Shown piece after piece: positions 24,001 through 36,734 of a stretch of DNA of 64,000 nucleotides. This DNA is from Corydoras sp. C115 (taxonomy: Eukaryota > Chordata > Actinopteri > Siluriformes > Callichthyidae), in assembly GCA_019802505.1 (NCBI GenBank), contig JAFMOC010000002.1, forward strand, positions 5,502,501 to 5,566,500. Reading direction: 5' to 3'. Each line of letters begins with the position of its first letter. Positions within the stretch are counted from its first letter, which is position 1. The position numbers were made by a program, and so were the translations under genes. The notes beneath the pieces are model-generated. The model saw only the letters and a program-made list of their open reading frames with translations. It did no database searches and was not told the origin of the DNA.

Positions 24001-24538
24001 GAGGATCTAACTGTAACAAACAATCTACAAATGTACTATACGCGTGATCGGAGACTGTTTAAGCTAAAAACATATAGCGAGCTTGTTTGTGGTTTGTTTA
24101 TTGCCACATCAGCACATTTCGGCCATTAAGTGGCCAGTACTTGTTAAGCTTTGAAATATAGTCATATTGTTATACTATATGTTTAAAAGGATGTCTAGTA
24201 TCTTTTATCTTGTATTGACTAGCATCTAACAAAGGATAACACTGCACTTCTGTTGTCTTTTTTTTAATCAGGATGTTGAAGATGGCTGTGTTTGTGGTTT
24301 CCAAAGTGTATAAATAAGATTACAAATATGTGCAAACCATGTACTTAATGGGAAGTATTATTACGTATTCTTTTGCTGTAAAGCTTAAGTCATGGTTTTG
24401 GAGAGGGATACCATGGTGGTAGTTGATGGCAGTAATTGCTGCTGTAAGTAGTAGACTCTCCACTGGTACTGTTCTGTTCTAGAAGCTCCAAGGATCAAAA
24501 TTAGTCCCTGATGGTGAAAAGTGTTCAGGGGTCACATG
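21048..24538. other. Gene-free AT-rich stretch
   Basis: No conserved exon seen on either strand. Only recognisable item is the palindromic repeat copy at 22590-23045. A short (TTTAA)n run is at 21672-21705. Confidence 0.5.
22590..23045. mobile_element. Palindromic repeat element (foldback type), best copy
   Basis: The left arm has 'tattctcagcactgcagtag', 'cactgaca' and 'gtgttagtgt'. The right arm carries the inverse: 'aacacattaaaaatagcaat' then 'gtcagtacagtgctgagaat' at about 22969-22988. The outer parts 'aatggtctggaccccca' and 'ataaatacctgctt...ggtcct' also pair. An imperfect inverted repeat of about 450 bp without coding capacity. Confidence 0.55.
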
Positions 24539-24550
24539 TAATATTTTCTT

Positions 24551-24908
24551 TTTTTCATTCATTCATTATCTCCCGCTTTATCCTCTATTAGGGTCGCAGT
24601 GGGGTTCCCCATGCCCATCCAGGGGAGAACGTCTCGGGCGCTGGGCAGATAGACCCAGGACAGGGTGCCAATCCATCACTGGGCACACACTCACTCACAC
24701 AGACACACACACACTCTATATGGGGCAATTTTTGAGAATTCAATTGACTTGATCCATGTTTTTGGACTGTGGGAGTAAACCGGAGAACCCGAAGGAAACC
24801 CACACAGACACGGGGAGAACATGGAAACTCCACCCAGATGGGGATTCGAACCGGGAATCCCTAGCGCTGAGAGGCGAACGTGCTAACCACTAAGCCACCG
24901 TGCCTCCT
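24551..24908 (-). mobile_element. Full-length SINE copy
   Basis: Complete copy, (TGAA)n tail to tRNA-like head; the last head bases read GGAGGC. Exact 12-bp target-site duplication TAATATTTTCTT at 24539-24550 and 24909-24920. Confidence 0.92.
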
Positions 24909-25279
24909 TAATATTTTCTTGCTATTCTATATATTAAACTGCCATAGACTAATTGGGATATGAAAAGGAATTTGAATGAAGGTTTCAGTGAGGGTCTGTC
25001 TGCTACCATTTTGTACTTTTGTCAGTATTTTTATAATATTGGATGGTTTTGTGGCATTTGTCTTAAGTCAATGAGGCCTCTGTGGCCTCCATATTCATGA
25101 CCATCCAGTTGGAATGTTGGTTCTGGGTGAGGTGAACGTAGTTGGTGATGATTACATGTCATTTTAGTGTTGGAGATTTTAAACCATGTTCTGAATGGTT
25201 CTATAAGTTCGGAACATTTCATTTCAAGTAGCATATCATTAACAGCAGCATTACAGCCATACATTTTATACATACCTAC

Positions 25280-28023
25280 CTAAAAGATGCATTTACCATA
25301 GTTATTCACAAACAGCTTGTCAATACTCTGGTTCCTCTGTAAAGACAGAGAATTCACAGCTTACATTTTTTCATTTTAACATAAATTAGCACATTTAACA
25401 AGTATGTGCAAGATATTATAAGCAGACTCAACCGCCTTTTCCAGAACGATAGGATGCTCTGGAAGAAAGTCTGGTTTCCGCTTTGCCATTGGTGAATTCG
25501 ACAGCTTTATTAGTGCATCTCTACTGTATGATATTCTTTCTATAAAAAAAGGAAATTATAATGTTATTCTACTTTAACAAAATACAATCCATTTTTTTTC
25601 AGAAACAATATACAATTCTGGGTCTTTTCTATAAAGGAAACAAACAAAACATTATTACAGTTATACTACTTTACTTGTGCTGCAAATTGTGAGCTCCTTT
25701 ATCTCAAACACAGCTAATATTTAGTCCAACAGGACTTCCCTCATCGTCACATACATCTACAACTTACACAGTGGTCAGTAAGAGTTGGATTATGATTGAA
25801 CTATAAACAAATAAGTTATATAAAGTGAATAAAGAGATAAATAGAATAATATTGATAACAAATGCTGTCAATCAGCTTTTCGTATGCAAATAGATGGTGG
25901 AGACAATAAATGGGATGTAATAAACTTACCAATCATGTTCTTTAATTGTATCTGTGCAAGAGCATGAAGCAGAGAGAATGGTTCTTGCCGATATGCGAGT
26001 GTGTGTGCATGACATGCTTTTTGTGTGTCTGAAAGGACACTAAAAATCCTCTGTAAAGTGGAGCTTGTGGTAGCAAACACTGAAAAGTGAAGTGTTTTAA
26101 AATTATGCTATAAAAACCAATTTCTATGAACACCATACGCATGTCTCCAGCATCCTTATTGCCCATACCAACAAATTTGCTAGATACTGTACAAAATGTT
26201 TTTTTTTAATAAACTAAATAAATGAGTTTGTATTCTAGACTTAAAGGTTGATAAAGTTTTATTAATTCTAAATGTTAAAAGCTATGGAGAACACTTCCCC
26301 GCAAGTACATTTGTTAATTTAAAAGATTAATAAAACCTGCTATTCGTAAGTAAAGCTACCTAACTGCTTCATTACAGGACTCAATAAGATCACTAGGCAA
26401 TTTTAAAGACAGGCCATAAAGTATTTTATATTTAACCAGTGAAGGTTAAAAAGAATTATACAAATATAAGCAAACTATTTACTGCTGCTTCTTTAACAAT
26501 ATGCAGTGATTTATAAGGACAGCATGTAGGGAATACATTGCAGTAATCTTATCCTAAGTTTATAAAATTATTAATTATTTGCTCTGTTTATTGAAAGTAA
26601 AGCACATGATTCCAGTAAAATTGCTAATATGCTTTTTGAAGGAGAGAGCAGAATAAAGTTCAACAGCAAAATGATTTATAACTTATTATCAAAGAGTCAA
26701 ATAGTATTATTGTAGAAAATGTATTTGTCATATTTTACTGGTTACCAGAATATAATAAAAAAATATATATATTTCATGCATTTGTGAAGTTTCAAGCAGA
26801 TGCTGGATAAGAGGGCTTGTTATCTTCATCCAAATTTGTCTCAAAGGTGTTTGATGGGGTTAAGGTCAGCGCTCTGTGTGAGCCAGCAATGTTCCTCTAT
26901 TTTTGTGCTAATGTTAATGCCAGAGGCTGTTTGGAACGCTGCAGTTACGAGTCAGCAGAACTTTGGGAATTTGTCTATCCACTAGCACTCTGCAACCTGT
27001 TCTGTAACTTCACATGGCCCCGTTACTTTATGGTTCAGCTGTGATTCCTTAACTTTTAATAGGGAAGAAATTTTATAAACTATTCTATTAGAGTATGATG
27101 CCAAGCAATGTGTCAGCTGAAATATGTGCAAGTGTGCCTTTTCAACAAAAGACTTGATCACAAAGGTTAACATAGGCAAATTTAATCAAAGCAAAATTTT
27201 AAATTATTGAGACTCAAAATAAGACTTATGTGAATAGAGCCTTAATTATAAATTGGATATGTGTGTGATATGTGACATGTGTCTTTTCGGTTAGCCAGCA
27301 CCAGTAAAACAGAAATAGTAAAAAAAAAATGCCCATTGGATTTCATAATTTCCATGACATGATTATGTTCAGCTGACAACTAATTTCCTTCCTTCAGAAT
27401 AAACTGCCTGCATAAGTGCATACAGTTAAGACAGATAAAGGTCACTTGCTTTTTTAAATATCAACTAAATAAATGTGCAAATCTGATTTTAGCATACAAT
27501 TAGAATTAAACAACAAGGTTTGAAATGTAAATGTAGCATAAGTAAACCTTATTGTTAGTCTAATACATATACCTGGAGGTTGACTCCTATTGGTCTTAAC
27601 AGGTGCTTGGTCGTGGAGCTTCCAAATTTTTGAAAACTGCTCCACTCCGAACGCATTTTCCTGAAAACAAAATAAAAAAAATTATCTGCCCTAATTCACT
27701 AAGTAAAATACTGTAACTGACCATTCATTTTACTTTTTCATGCATTCATAGTACAGAAACTCTTACTGTGCTGTCTGGTAGCTTTTCCAGGGGCAAATCT
27801 ATCACAATTTGCCTGTCTTCTGTACTTCAAAAAAGGAAAATAGAACTTAGAACCAAGGCAAACTAACAGATTTGCAAATAAAAACCCTATTTATTTTTGG
27901 TTGGTGTATAATAACGAAGGACTGAACTAGAGATGGATGCAGGTTTACAAGCACACCTTGTTCACGGATTCTGCGGAGGGGCCTTGCTGGCTCCAAATGT
28001 TGAAGTCTGCGTATCAATGCCAT
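25280..28023 (-). CDS. C8orf88-like eIF4E-binding protein, complete, five coding exons
   Basis: Homologue of the small human protein C8orf88, thought to bind the cap-binding factor eIF4E. Coding exons in order: 27957-28023, 27767-27819, 27573-27660, 25433-25539, 25280-25336; 123 aa against about 117 in human. Exon 1 reads MALIRRLQHLEPARPLRRIR, like the human LQPARPVRHL. Exon 4 holds ERISYSRDALIKL, i.e. a perfect YxxxxL-hydrophobic eIF4E motif at about residues 74-80, then KRKPDFLPEHPIVLEK, nearly identical to human. The last exon ends RNQSIDKLFVNNYGKCIF-stop. Exon phases join exactly (…QPP-E-RISY…). The exon 4 donor is weak: GTTGAG after GCG; a GC donor three bases earlier would drop one Ala and keep the frame. 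Two Tc1 or other repeats lie nearby but none splits an exon. The function beyond the motif is inference. Confidence 0.85.
26815..27010 (-). mobile_element. Tc1-like transposase relic
   Basis: In the intron 25540-27572 of the C8orf88-like gene. Minus strand around 26840-26880 reads ADLNPIKHL…DKFG, a decayed form of the DLNPIEHLW block of Tc1 transposases. Short and frameshifted. Confidence 0.5.
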
Positions 28024-28107
28024 CCTAATGATAAATTACAAAGCATAATAATAATTCTAGGAATTAGGACCTTTAACAAGCATTCCCAACTGTACACAGA
28101 TAGCATT

Positions 28108-28318
28108 CATTCATTATCTTCCGCTTCATCCTATATTAGGGTCGCGGAGACACCCACGCAGACACAGGGAGAACATGCTAACTCCAGCCAGATTAGGAGT
28201 TGATAGATAGATAGAATACTTTATTTATCCAAAAGGAAATTTAGCAGCCAGTAGCAGTAACAGTACAATAAAATAAACAGTATTTTAATAGAGGGAATGA
28301 ATTAAATAAATATTAAAT

Positions 28319-28397
<79 letters not shown>

Positions 28398-28474
28398 CAG
28401 TTATAACATTTACAGTTGAACCTGGATCCCCAGTGCTGAGAGGTGGACATGCAACCACTAAGCCACCGCCCACT
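28108..28474 (-). mobile_element. SINE copy split by a later insertion
   Basis: Tail part at 28108-28203 and head part at 28414-28474, the latter with CTGAGAGG and 'ccactaagccacc' blocks. Exact 11-bp target-site duplication CAGATAGCATT at 28097-28107 and 28475-28485 encloses both. The middle of the SINE (the GCGCCC to CAAAAACATGG part) is deleted. Confidence 0.8.
28204..28413. mobile_element. Insertion inside the SINE: retroposon 3'-end plus (TA)n
   Basis: Starts GATAGATAGATAGAATACTT, then 'tatttatccaaaaggaaatt', a sequence typical of 3' ends of fish non-LTR retroposons, and a (TA)n tract at 28322-28394. AGTTGA occurs at both edges and may be its target duplication. Confidence 0.5.
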
Positions 28475-28499
28475 CAGATAGCATTTGCAATAAAATATA

Positions 28500-28552
28500 A
28501 CATCAGAATCAGAATACTTAATTGATCCCAGGGGGGAATTGCAATAATCTCA
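28500..28552. mobile_element. Short retroposon 3'-end fragment
   Basis: 'atcagaatcagaatacttaa' followed by 'ttgatcccaggggggaattg' is a second copy of the 'cttTATTGATCCC' type end found at 28210. No further element sequence is recognised. Confidence 0.4.
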
Positions 28553-29349
28553 TTCTAAAACAGAGTTTCAGCTTGGCTATAAGTCAAAAGCTCAAATCTC
28601 TAGTCACTAGTCAGTCACCAGCAGAAAAATGAGTGTAGACATAGAGAGGTTTATCCAGTAAAGTGGCAGGTGACTGTAACTGGCTGGCGAAAGAATTCTA
28701 GCAATTTTACTTTTTGCACATTCAATAGGTTTATATAATTTGACATGACTATAACTACCATTTTTACCCATCACGTGACAAATTTCACAGATTCTGTGGA
28801 GGAGCCTCAGAACTAGTTTAAACAGAAAATCAAAGATTAATTTAAATTAAAACAATTAATCTAATTCAAAAACATATTTAAACCCCTTGTTTTGGAAATT
28901 CAACCTATGGTATACCCTGTATATTCCTAAAATGCATATAAAACTTAAATGGATTTTTTCTTCCACAACTCTGCATTTAGGACAAAAACTAAATTAAAAA
29001 AATAAAGAGTAGAAATCTACAAAAAGTCCAGTGCATGGACTAAAGCTCATATGTATGACCATCACTTAATACTTTATCAAAATCAGGCCTGTATGACAAA
29101 TTATCTAGATGAAAGCTTCTGTTCCTCCCTTTGTAATTCTATATTTACAGACTATAATCCATATGATACTTTACATACTTTGTTAGTCCTACTACTACTA
29201 CTTTGTTAGTTGTTTACTCCTGACTCCTTAAGGACCACCACAAATCAGGCAGTGGGTGATTTTCAGCATTGCAATGATACTGAGGTGGTGCAGGTGTGTT
29301 AGAGTTGTACACTGGTACAAGAACAATTACAACAGTGCTAGTGACTAGG

Positions 29350-29684
29350 GAGTACCCATCCATCCATCCATCCATTATCTTGCGCTTTTTCCTTTACTAG
29401 GGTCGCAGGGGGGCTCCCCATGCCCAAGCAGGGAAGAACGTTTTGGGCCCTGGGCAGATTCACCCAGGACAGGGCTCCAATCTATCACTGGGTGCACACA
29501 CACTCTATGGGGCAATTTGGAGAATTCAATTTACCTTGATCCATATTTTTGGACTGTGGGAGGAAATCTGAGAACCTGGAGGAAAGCCACACGGACACAG
29601 GAACATGGGAACTCCACCCAGATTGGGATTCGAACCGGGAAGAGTTCGCTGAGAGGCGAATATGCTAACCACTAAGCCACCCAC
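29350..29684 (-). mobile_element. SINE copy, moderately diverged
   Basis: (CCAT)n tail to head, with several substitutions (TCTTGCGC, GCAAGCAGGG) and small deletions. Target-site duplication not clear: ACTAGGGAGT on the left against ACTAGTGAGT on the right is the best match. Confidence 0.82.
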
Positions 29685-29701
29685 TAGTGAGTGTGTGTGT
29701 A

Positions 29702-31427
<1,726 letters not shown>

Positions 31428-31480
<53 letters not shown>

Positions 31481-31506
31481 TACATATAGGCATGTGAATA
31501 TATGTG

Positions 31507-31540
<34 letters not shown>
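31428..31540. repeat. (TA)n / (CA)n microsatellites
   Basis: (TA)n at 31428-31467, a short ACACACAC run, then a second (TA)n at 31511-31539 ('gtggtgtatata'). Confidence 0.9.
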
Positions 31541-31541
<1 letters not shown>

Positions 31542-32173
31542 ATATATATTTCAGACCAATTTCTGTGTCAGCTGGCAATCAGGTAAAAGTTGTTTCGGGC
31601 AGAGCAACTTCAGGCCTTGCTGTGTAGGGTTTGAATGTTTTCACTGTGTTAGCGTAGGTTTCATCTGTGAACTATGATTTTCTTTCATAGTGCTCAGATG
31701 AAATGTACATACCAAATTGAAATGTACATGCCAGGTGTTAGTGTGATTGTTTCGTGTGTCTGCTTTAATAAAGTGCATGTGAAAAATAATGTGAATTAAG
31801 GGGGCAATTTAAGTGAAATTTATGTTTACGACAAAACCACAAGTGATTATATATATCATCAATCTGGGAAGAGATCAACTTATTTAAGTAGATTATTAAA
31901 GAAGTAAAAGCACCCCCGGATAAAACACAGCACAGCTGGTCGGTAATTTAACTGAATAAATTCTGCTGTAAATCTTATGATATGTATAAACCAAACCGAC
32001 AAAAACAAATCATTCATCTTTATTATATAATATCGGTATGTAATATCGGTATATTCTGTATTCCGATAGCGTTGATTACTTGGCAACTAAAAAGTACTGC
32101 AATTTAAATAGTGACCGGTTAAATATTGAAAACTTTATAAAACATCATTCGCTTAGAAAAGTTTATACTCACA
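31541..32173. other. Unassigned DNA; possible non-coding first exon of the C8orf88-like gene
   Basis: On the minus strand GGATTGTGGAT is followed by a good donor GTGAGTATAA (exon end at 32173), so a 5' UTR exon may lie at 32174-32250. It is 4 kb upstream of the initiator ATG at 28023. No other feature recognised. Confidence 0.3.
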
Positions 32174-32836
32174 TCCACAATCCAACTGAATCCGGGCTGC
32201 ACAAGTATCCAGTTTGGTTACATTCCAAATCACAACCTACCGTACTAAGTAGTATGTCCAAACAACACCATCCCATCTCGTCCTTAGTGCATCTGTCTTA
32301 GCGGTATAATGTAATGTGGTTTGAAACACCGCCCATTTCTCGTTTAAATAGATATAAGTCCAATCGGTTCTGAGTCGAAAGAGTGATTCAAATTTCTCAA
32401 ATCCTTTAAAGCGAATAATAAAAAGACTCGGTTCTTTTACTTGCTGGTTCATCAGCAGATTTCAGGAACTTAGTAAAGTAAGTAATAATTTTATACAAAT
32501 TGTAAAATTAAATGTGAAATAACTTTTTTGAGATACATCTTAAGAATCAAAAAATCAAAAAAATTAAGAGTACCGTTGTAAAGTTGCGGTTTACTTGTGG
32601 ATTTAAAATTATTTTCGAGATAAACTTTTAAAGATATGCCTTTTATCTCGACACGGTGAATTTCTTGTAGTTATGGTTACATATCTATAGGTCTACACAT
32701 TTACGAATTGTAGAAAGTCGTATGTTTTTTAGTCTGCCAATTCACCACGTGTGATCTCCACAAAACTGCACCATTGGGTCACAAATTAAACAGCCATTGT
32801 TTTTCAATTCAAGTTGTGTATAAAGCAGGATTTGAA

Positions 32837-32837
<1 letters not shown>

Positions 32838-32905
<68 letters not shown>
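32838..32905. repeat. (TA)n microsatellite, left part
   Basis: About 33 TA units, interrupted by the SINE at 32906; the array resumes at 33250-33310. Confidence 0.95.
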
Positions 32906-32909
<4 letters not shown>

Positions 32910-33247
32910 TTCATTCATTATCTCCCGCTTTATCCTCTATTAGGGTCGCGGTGGGGTTCCCCATGCCCATCCAGGGACTACGTCTCGGGCGCTGGGCAGA
33001 TAGACCCAGGACAGGGTGGCAATCCATCGCTGGGCACACACTCACTCACACAAACACTCTATATGGGGCAACTTTGAGAATTCAATTGACTTGATCCATG
33101 TTTTTGGACTGTGGGAGGTAACCGGAGAACCCGGAGGAAACCCACGCCGACACGGGGAGAACATGTAAACTCCACCCAGATGGGGATTCGAACCGGGAAT
33201 CCCTAGCGCTGAGAGGCAAACGTGCTAACCACTAAGCCACCGGGCCG

Positions 33248-33249
<2 letters not shown>
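32906..33249 (-). mobile_element. Full-length SINE copy inserted in a (TA)n array
   Basis: Complete copy, (TGAA)n tail to GGCGGC head, with a 3-bp-shortened GGGGAGAACG box. Flanked on both sides by (TA)n, which was duplicated or simply split, so the target-site duplication is unreadable. Confidence 0.9.

Positions 33250-33310
<61 letters not shown>
33250..33310. repeat. (TA)n microsatellite, right part
   Basis: About 30 TA units continuing the array at 32838. Confidence 0.95.
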
Positions 33311-33312
<2 letters not shown>

Positions 33313-36300
33313 TTTATTTTAGACTGTGAACTAAATAATTTTTAAAATATATGACTCAGGTTTTAAATATTAATGGCTAATATAGGCAAAAATGTGTTTT
33401 AGGCTTTTTGTCACTGTTGTTATGAGAATTAAAAAACGTGTAACTGTAAACTGTTGGGGCATTTTTTAAAATGTCCAGTTTCCAATCTTCACAATAAAAA
33501 ATGTATTGAGAAATTCTATGCATGCAAAAGATGAAAAATGTTTCAGCAGCACGTCCAGCACCTTGATCCACGTCCTGCTGCCTGCTCTCCTGTGCAACGT
33601 TGCATACATACCTGTGTAAAGTTTGCACAATAAGCTGAGTGCAGAGACAGATCTGTGGTCCTATTCACATTTTAGCATTAAACTCCGACAAGCACAATGA
33701 GGGTGACCCTGAGGGCTGAGATGCCAAATGACCCACAGATGTATTTGGTGTACTGTAATTTCGGTTCATAAATAAATTTCCCTATATCCTGGTTATTGAG
33801 ATGGGTTCTTTTTTCCTCCTACAATTTAAAAATATAAGGTTGATCATAACAATTAACTGAAAAATTGTGTTGCATAATTATAACAAGAAATAAGCGTGTA
33901 GAAGTCATTGGAGTACTATGAAGCTATTTTGAGACATTGTTAAACATTGTCTTTGTTTACTTCAAATCTTATGTTTTAACATATTATTTATTAACATTGA
34001 ACCTGTTAAAATACTAAACTGATTGCTTATTTATTGAAAAAGATGTAAATATTTCTAACATTACATTAATATTATAAAAAATTGCATTGTCTCATGGTGC
34101 CTTGCTGTAAAAAAAATCCTTAAAATTATGTTTTTTTTTAATGAAAATCTACTCTAATCTACTGACACTGTGGATTAAATACATTTTCTTAAGTAGGTAC
34201 AATACCATAATCTATCTTCAGAATGTCAGGCTGTTCCTGTTGTTTTTTTTTATGAAAAATCCATCAAAATCACAGTGGATGCACATTTTAATGGAAAAGT
34301 TATTTAATGCACCACCATTGTAGTAAAAAGCATTCTCTTCTAATTTTATCATCATGACAGTAATATCAGCTGCCCCGCTCTAGTTAACACATCATCCTGA
34401 GGTAACAAGATGACCACTAAAATGATTTTAGCAGGTCATTATGTGGCAGGGCTAAAATGCAGTGGAAATTATTTATTGTGTGATTGTGTTTACCTCAGTC
34501 ACAAAATCCAGTCTTGGTATTGACTCCATTTATTTACATGGCTGACCAAGTCAGCTATTCATGCCTGTATTGACCTGGTTTTGTACAAAAGGGCAAACAA
34601 CTTTCTTTTAACTTTCTACAAAAGTTAAAAATATAATTTTCCAAAATCGCTAGGTGCTTGATTTTATACAGCAGAGGCAACACCCTCTGATCATGAAATG
34701 TGTCCATATATTTTTGTCCAAATTAATATTATTCTTTGTGTGTTACATTTGCTATATCTGACCATGTACAGTAGTGTTGTGTTGGTCCTTATCTTATTAT
34801 TAGCTTAGCATCATCTCCTGTGTGCATGATCTGCAAATAGTGTACAGTTGGAACAAAATATCTGACAACTTAGTCAAATGTTTTAATTTCATTTTTCTAA
34901 AACAAAATACATCAATAAATCACTCAAAACATCATCATAATTACAACACATTTGTCTTTAAATTGGCTGTAATGTTCACTCAAACTGTATGAACTGTTAT
35001 GTAAAAACTGGCCAAAATAAATAAAGTAAAAAACTTTATTGAAAAAAAAAAAAACTTTTTTCAGCATGAGTTTAACATTATTCCAAAATGGTAGTTGGCT
35101 TATGTAACAATCAATATGAACACCACTTTTATTTTGTAGTACGTGGCTTGGCAGTGAGTATAAAACTCCTCCATAAGATGAAAACATCAACTAAACGCCT
35201 GTGTCTGACTTTGGCACTTGACCTTGAAAATGCTCTGTGACGAATGGGCGGCAGTCAGCAAAGGATTTTAAAATCTCTGTGAAACCCACAATTAAAAGTG
35301 GATCTAACTTTAATGGTTTGCTGTGGTTTAATAAGTTAATTAGGAAAATTTAATATTCGGGGTGGCTGCTTCACTAATCGTAGTTAAAATGATTTTTTTA
35401 TTATTGCTTTATGTCATATTTGACAACATAATCTTCATGACCATTAATAATTTAATGACTAATAAATTAATTTAAATATAAATGAATTACCGCAGGCTAC
35501 TCTTATGTCAACAGAAGTGATGCAACACTACAGAATTGATCATCTTCAGTACTGCCAAAAAAAAAATACATCTTTTCAAGTCAGTTTTGAGTCATATTCA
35601 CAAGGTCCTATGTTAGATATCTGAATCGGAGCCATGCAACACAAATAGATGTGGTAACCTTGGATTTTGCCTCAGCAACCATAAAGTATCCACACATCTC
35701 CTGGTTCATCAGTGCACACACAGCAAAGGATCATGCTCCTGTATTATTCACCTTTTACAGATGATCTACTGTCCAAAAAGGCACTGCAGACATTTACTAC
35801 TACCTGGGCCCAATCTTTTGGTTGAGCTACTATGAATTATCTCTTCCATGCAGTGGACCGACGAATGCACTGTGCCGATGTGGGTCACTTGCGATAATGA
35901 CTTTGAACAAGCAAAACAGAAGCTCAGAGGTTTGCACGGTCACCACACAGCAATAGTTTTGTGGGCATGAGGGTGATCCAAGTCCTTTCCACATGAGCAT
36001 GGGGTTCCTCTTGATTTCTGACTTACATGTATGTTATAGTCTGAGCCATTTAAAAAATATTGAATTGAGTACATTTGAAGACTTGCACAAAGTAATCCAG
36101 GTCAAGTATGTTTATTAGTGAAAACATTTACACAAACTACCACTCCACAAATATATTTAACATTTTACACAAAACATGTCAAACTGAGTCACTTAGAGCT
36201 TGTCTTACACCAGAACGTTTTGCTTCCTTAACCAAGTAAAGAATAATAGTGCATATACACTACAAGCCAAATGTGAAAAGTCCAGCTTGTATATAAGAGC

Positions 36301-36734
36301 ACAACCTCGCCATGGAGTCGGAACTTTGACTATAAGCACAAGCTCACCCAACACTGGCTTCTGTCTTTAAAATGCTCATTTAAATTAATTTATTAAAGGT
36401 TTTCATGTACACTTCTGAACTCTCGAAAGATGTTTAAAATGGTGGGGTGATTGAACTCTATTAGAATTCTCAGCTTCGAAAGAGGTGATCCAGGAAGGTC
36501 ATACAGTATACATCAGGAAGCATAGCCAGTGAGCATTTTAAAACATTAAATAAAATAAGCAAAATGTGCTTTACTTGCAGCAACAAATAGTATTGAGCAT
36601 GATCAGCATCTGTGGTAGCAAATCGCCAGTCTCCTACACCTTTGTGATGGTCCTGAAGAGTTTTCATGCATTCCATTAAGAATCAACAAAAATATTAAGA
36701 GATAATACATCGGAGTCATTTACCAATTTTACTT
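33311..36734. other. Gene-free stretch and presumed 3' UTR of the rbm12b-like gene
   Basis: No coding exon recognised. 34640-34725 ('taggtgcttgattttataca') resembles the end of a common fish Tc1-type repeat. Minus-strand AATAAA at 36389-36394 and 36111-36116 are candidate poly(A) signals of the rbm12b-like gene, whose stop codon is at 36735. Confidence 0.45.

Noticed and set aside
25925..25947. Possible 22-bp extra exon in the C8orf88-like gene (cag … GTAAGT)
   Set aside because: Including it creates a TGA at the next junction, while direct splicing gives the conserved ERISYSRD.
28285..28473. Frames rich in Tyr-Ile repeats here, at 29687-29923 and at 32774-33094
   Set aside because: Translations of (TA)n microsatellites.
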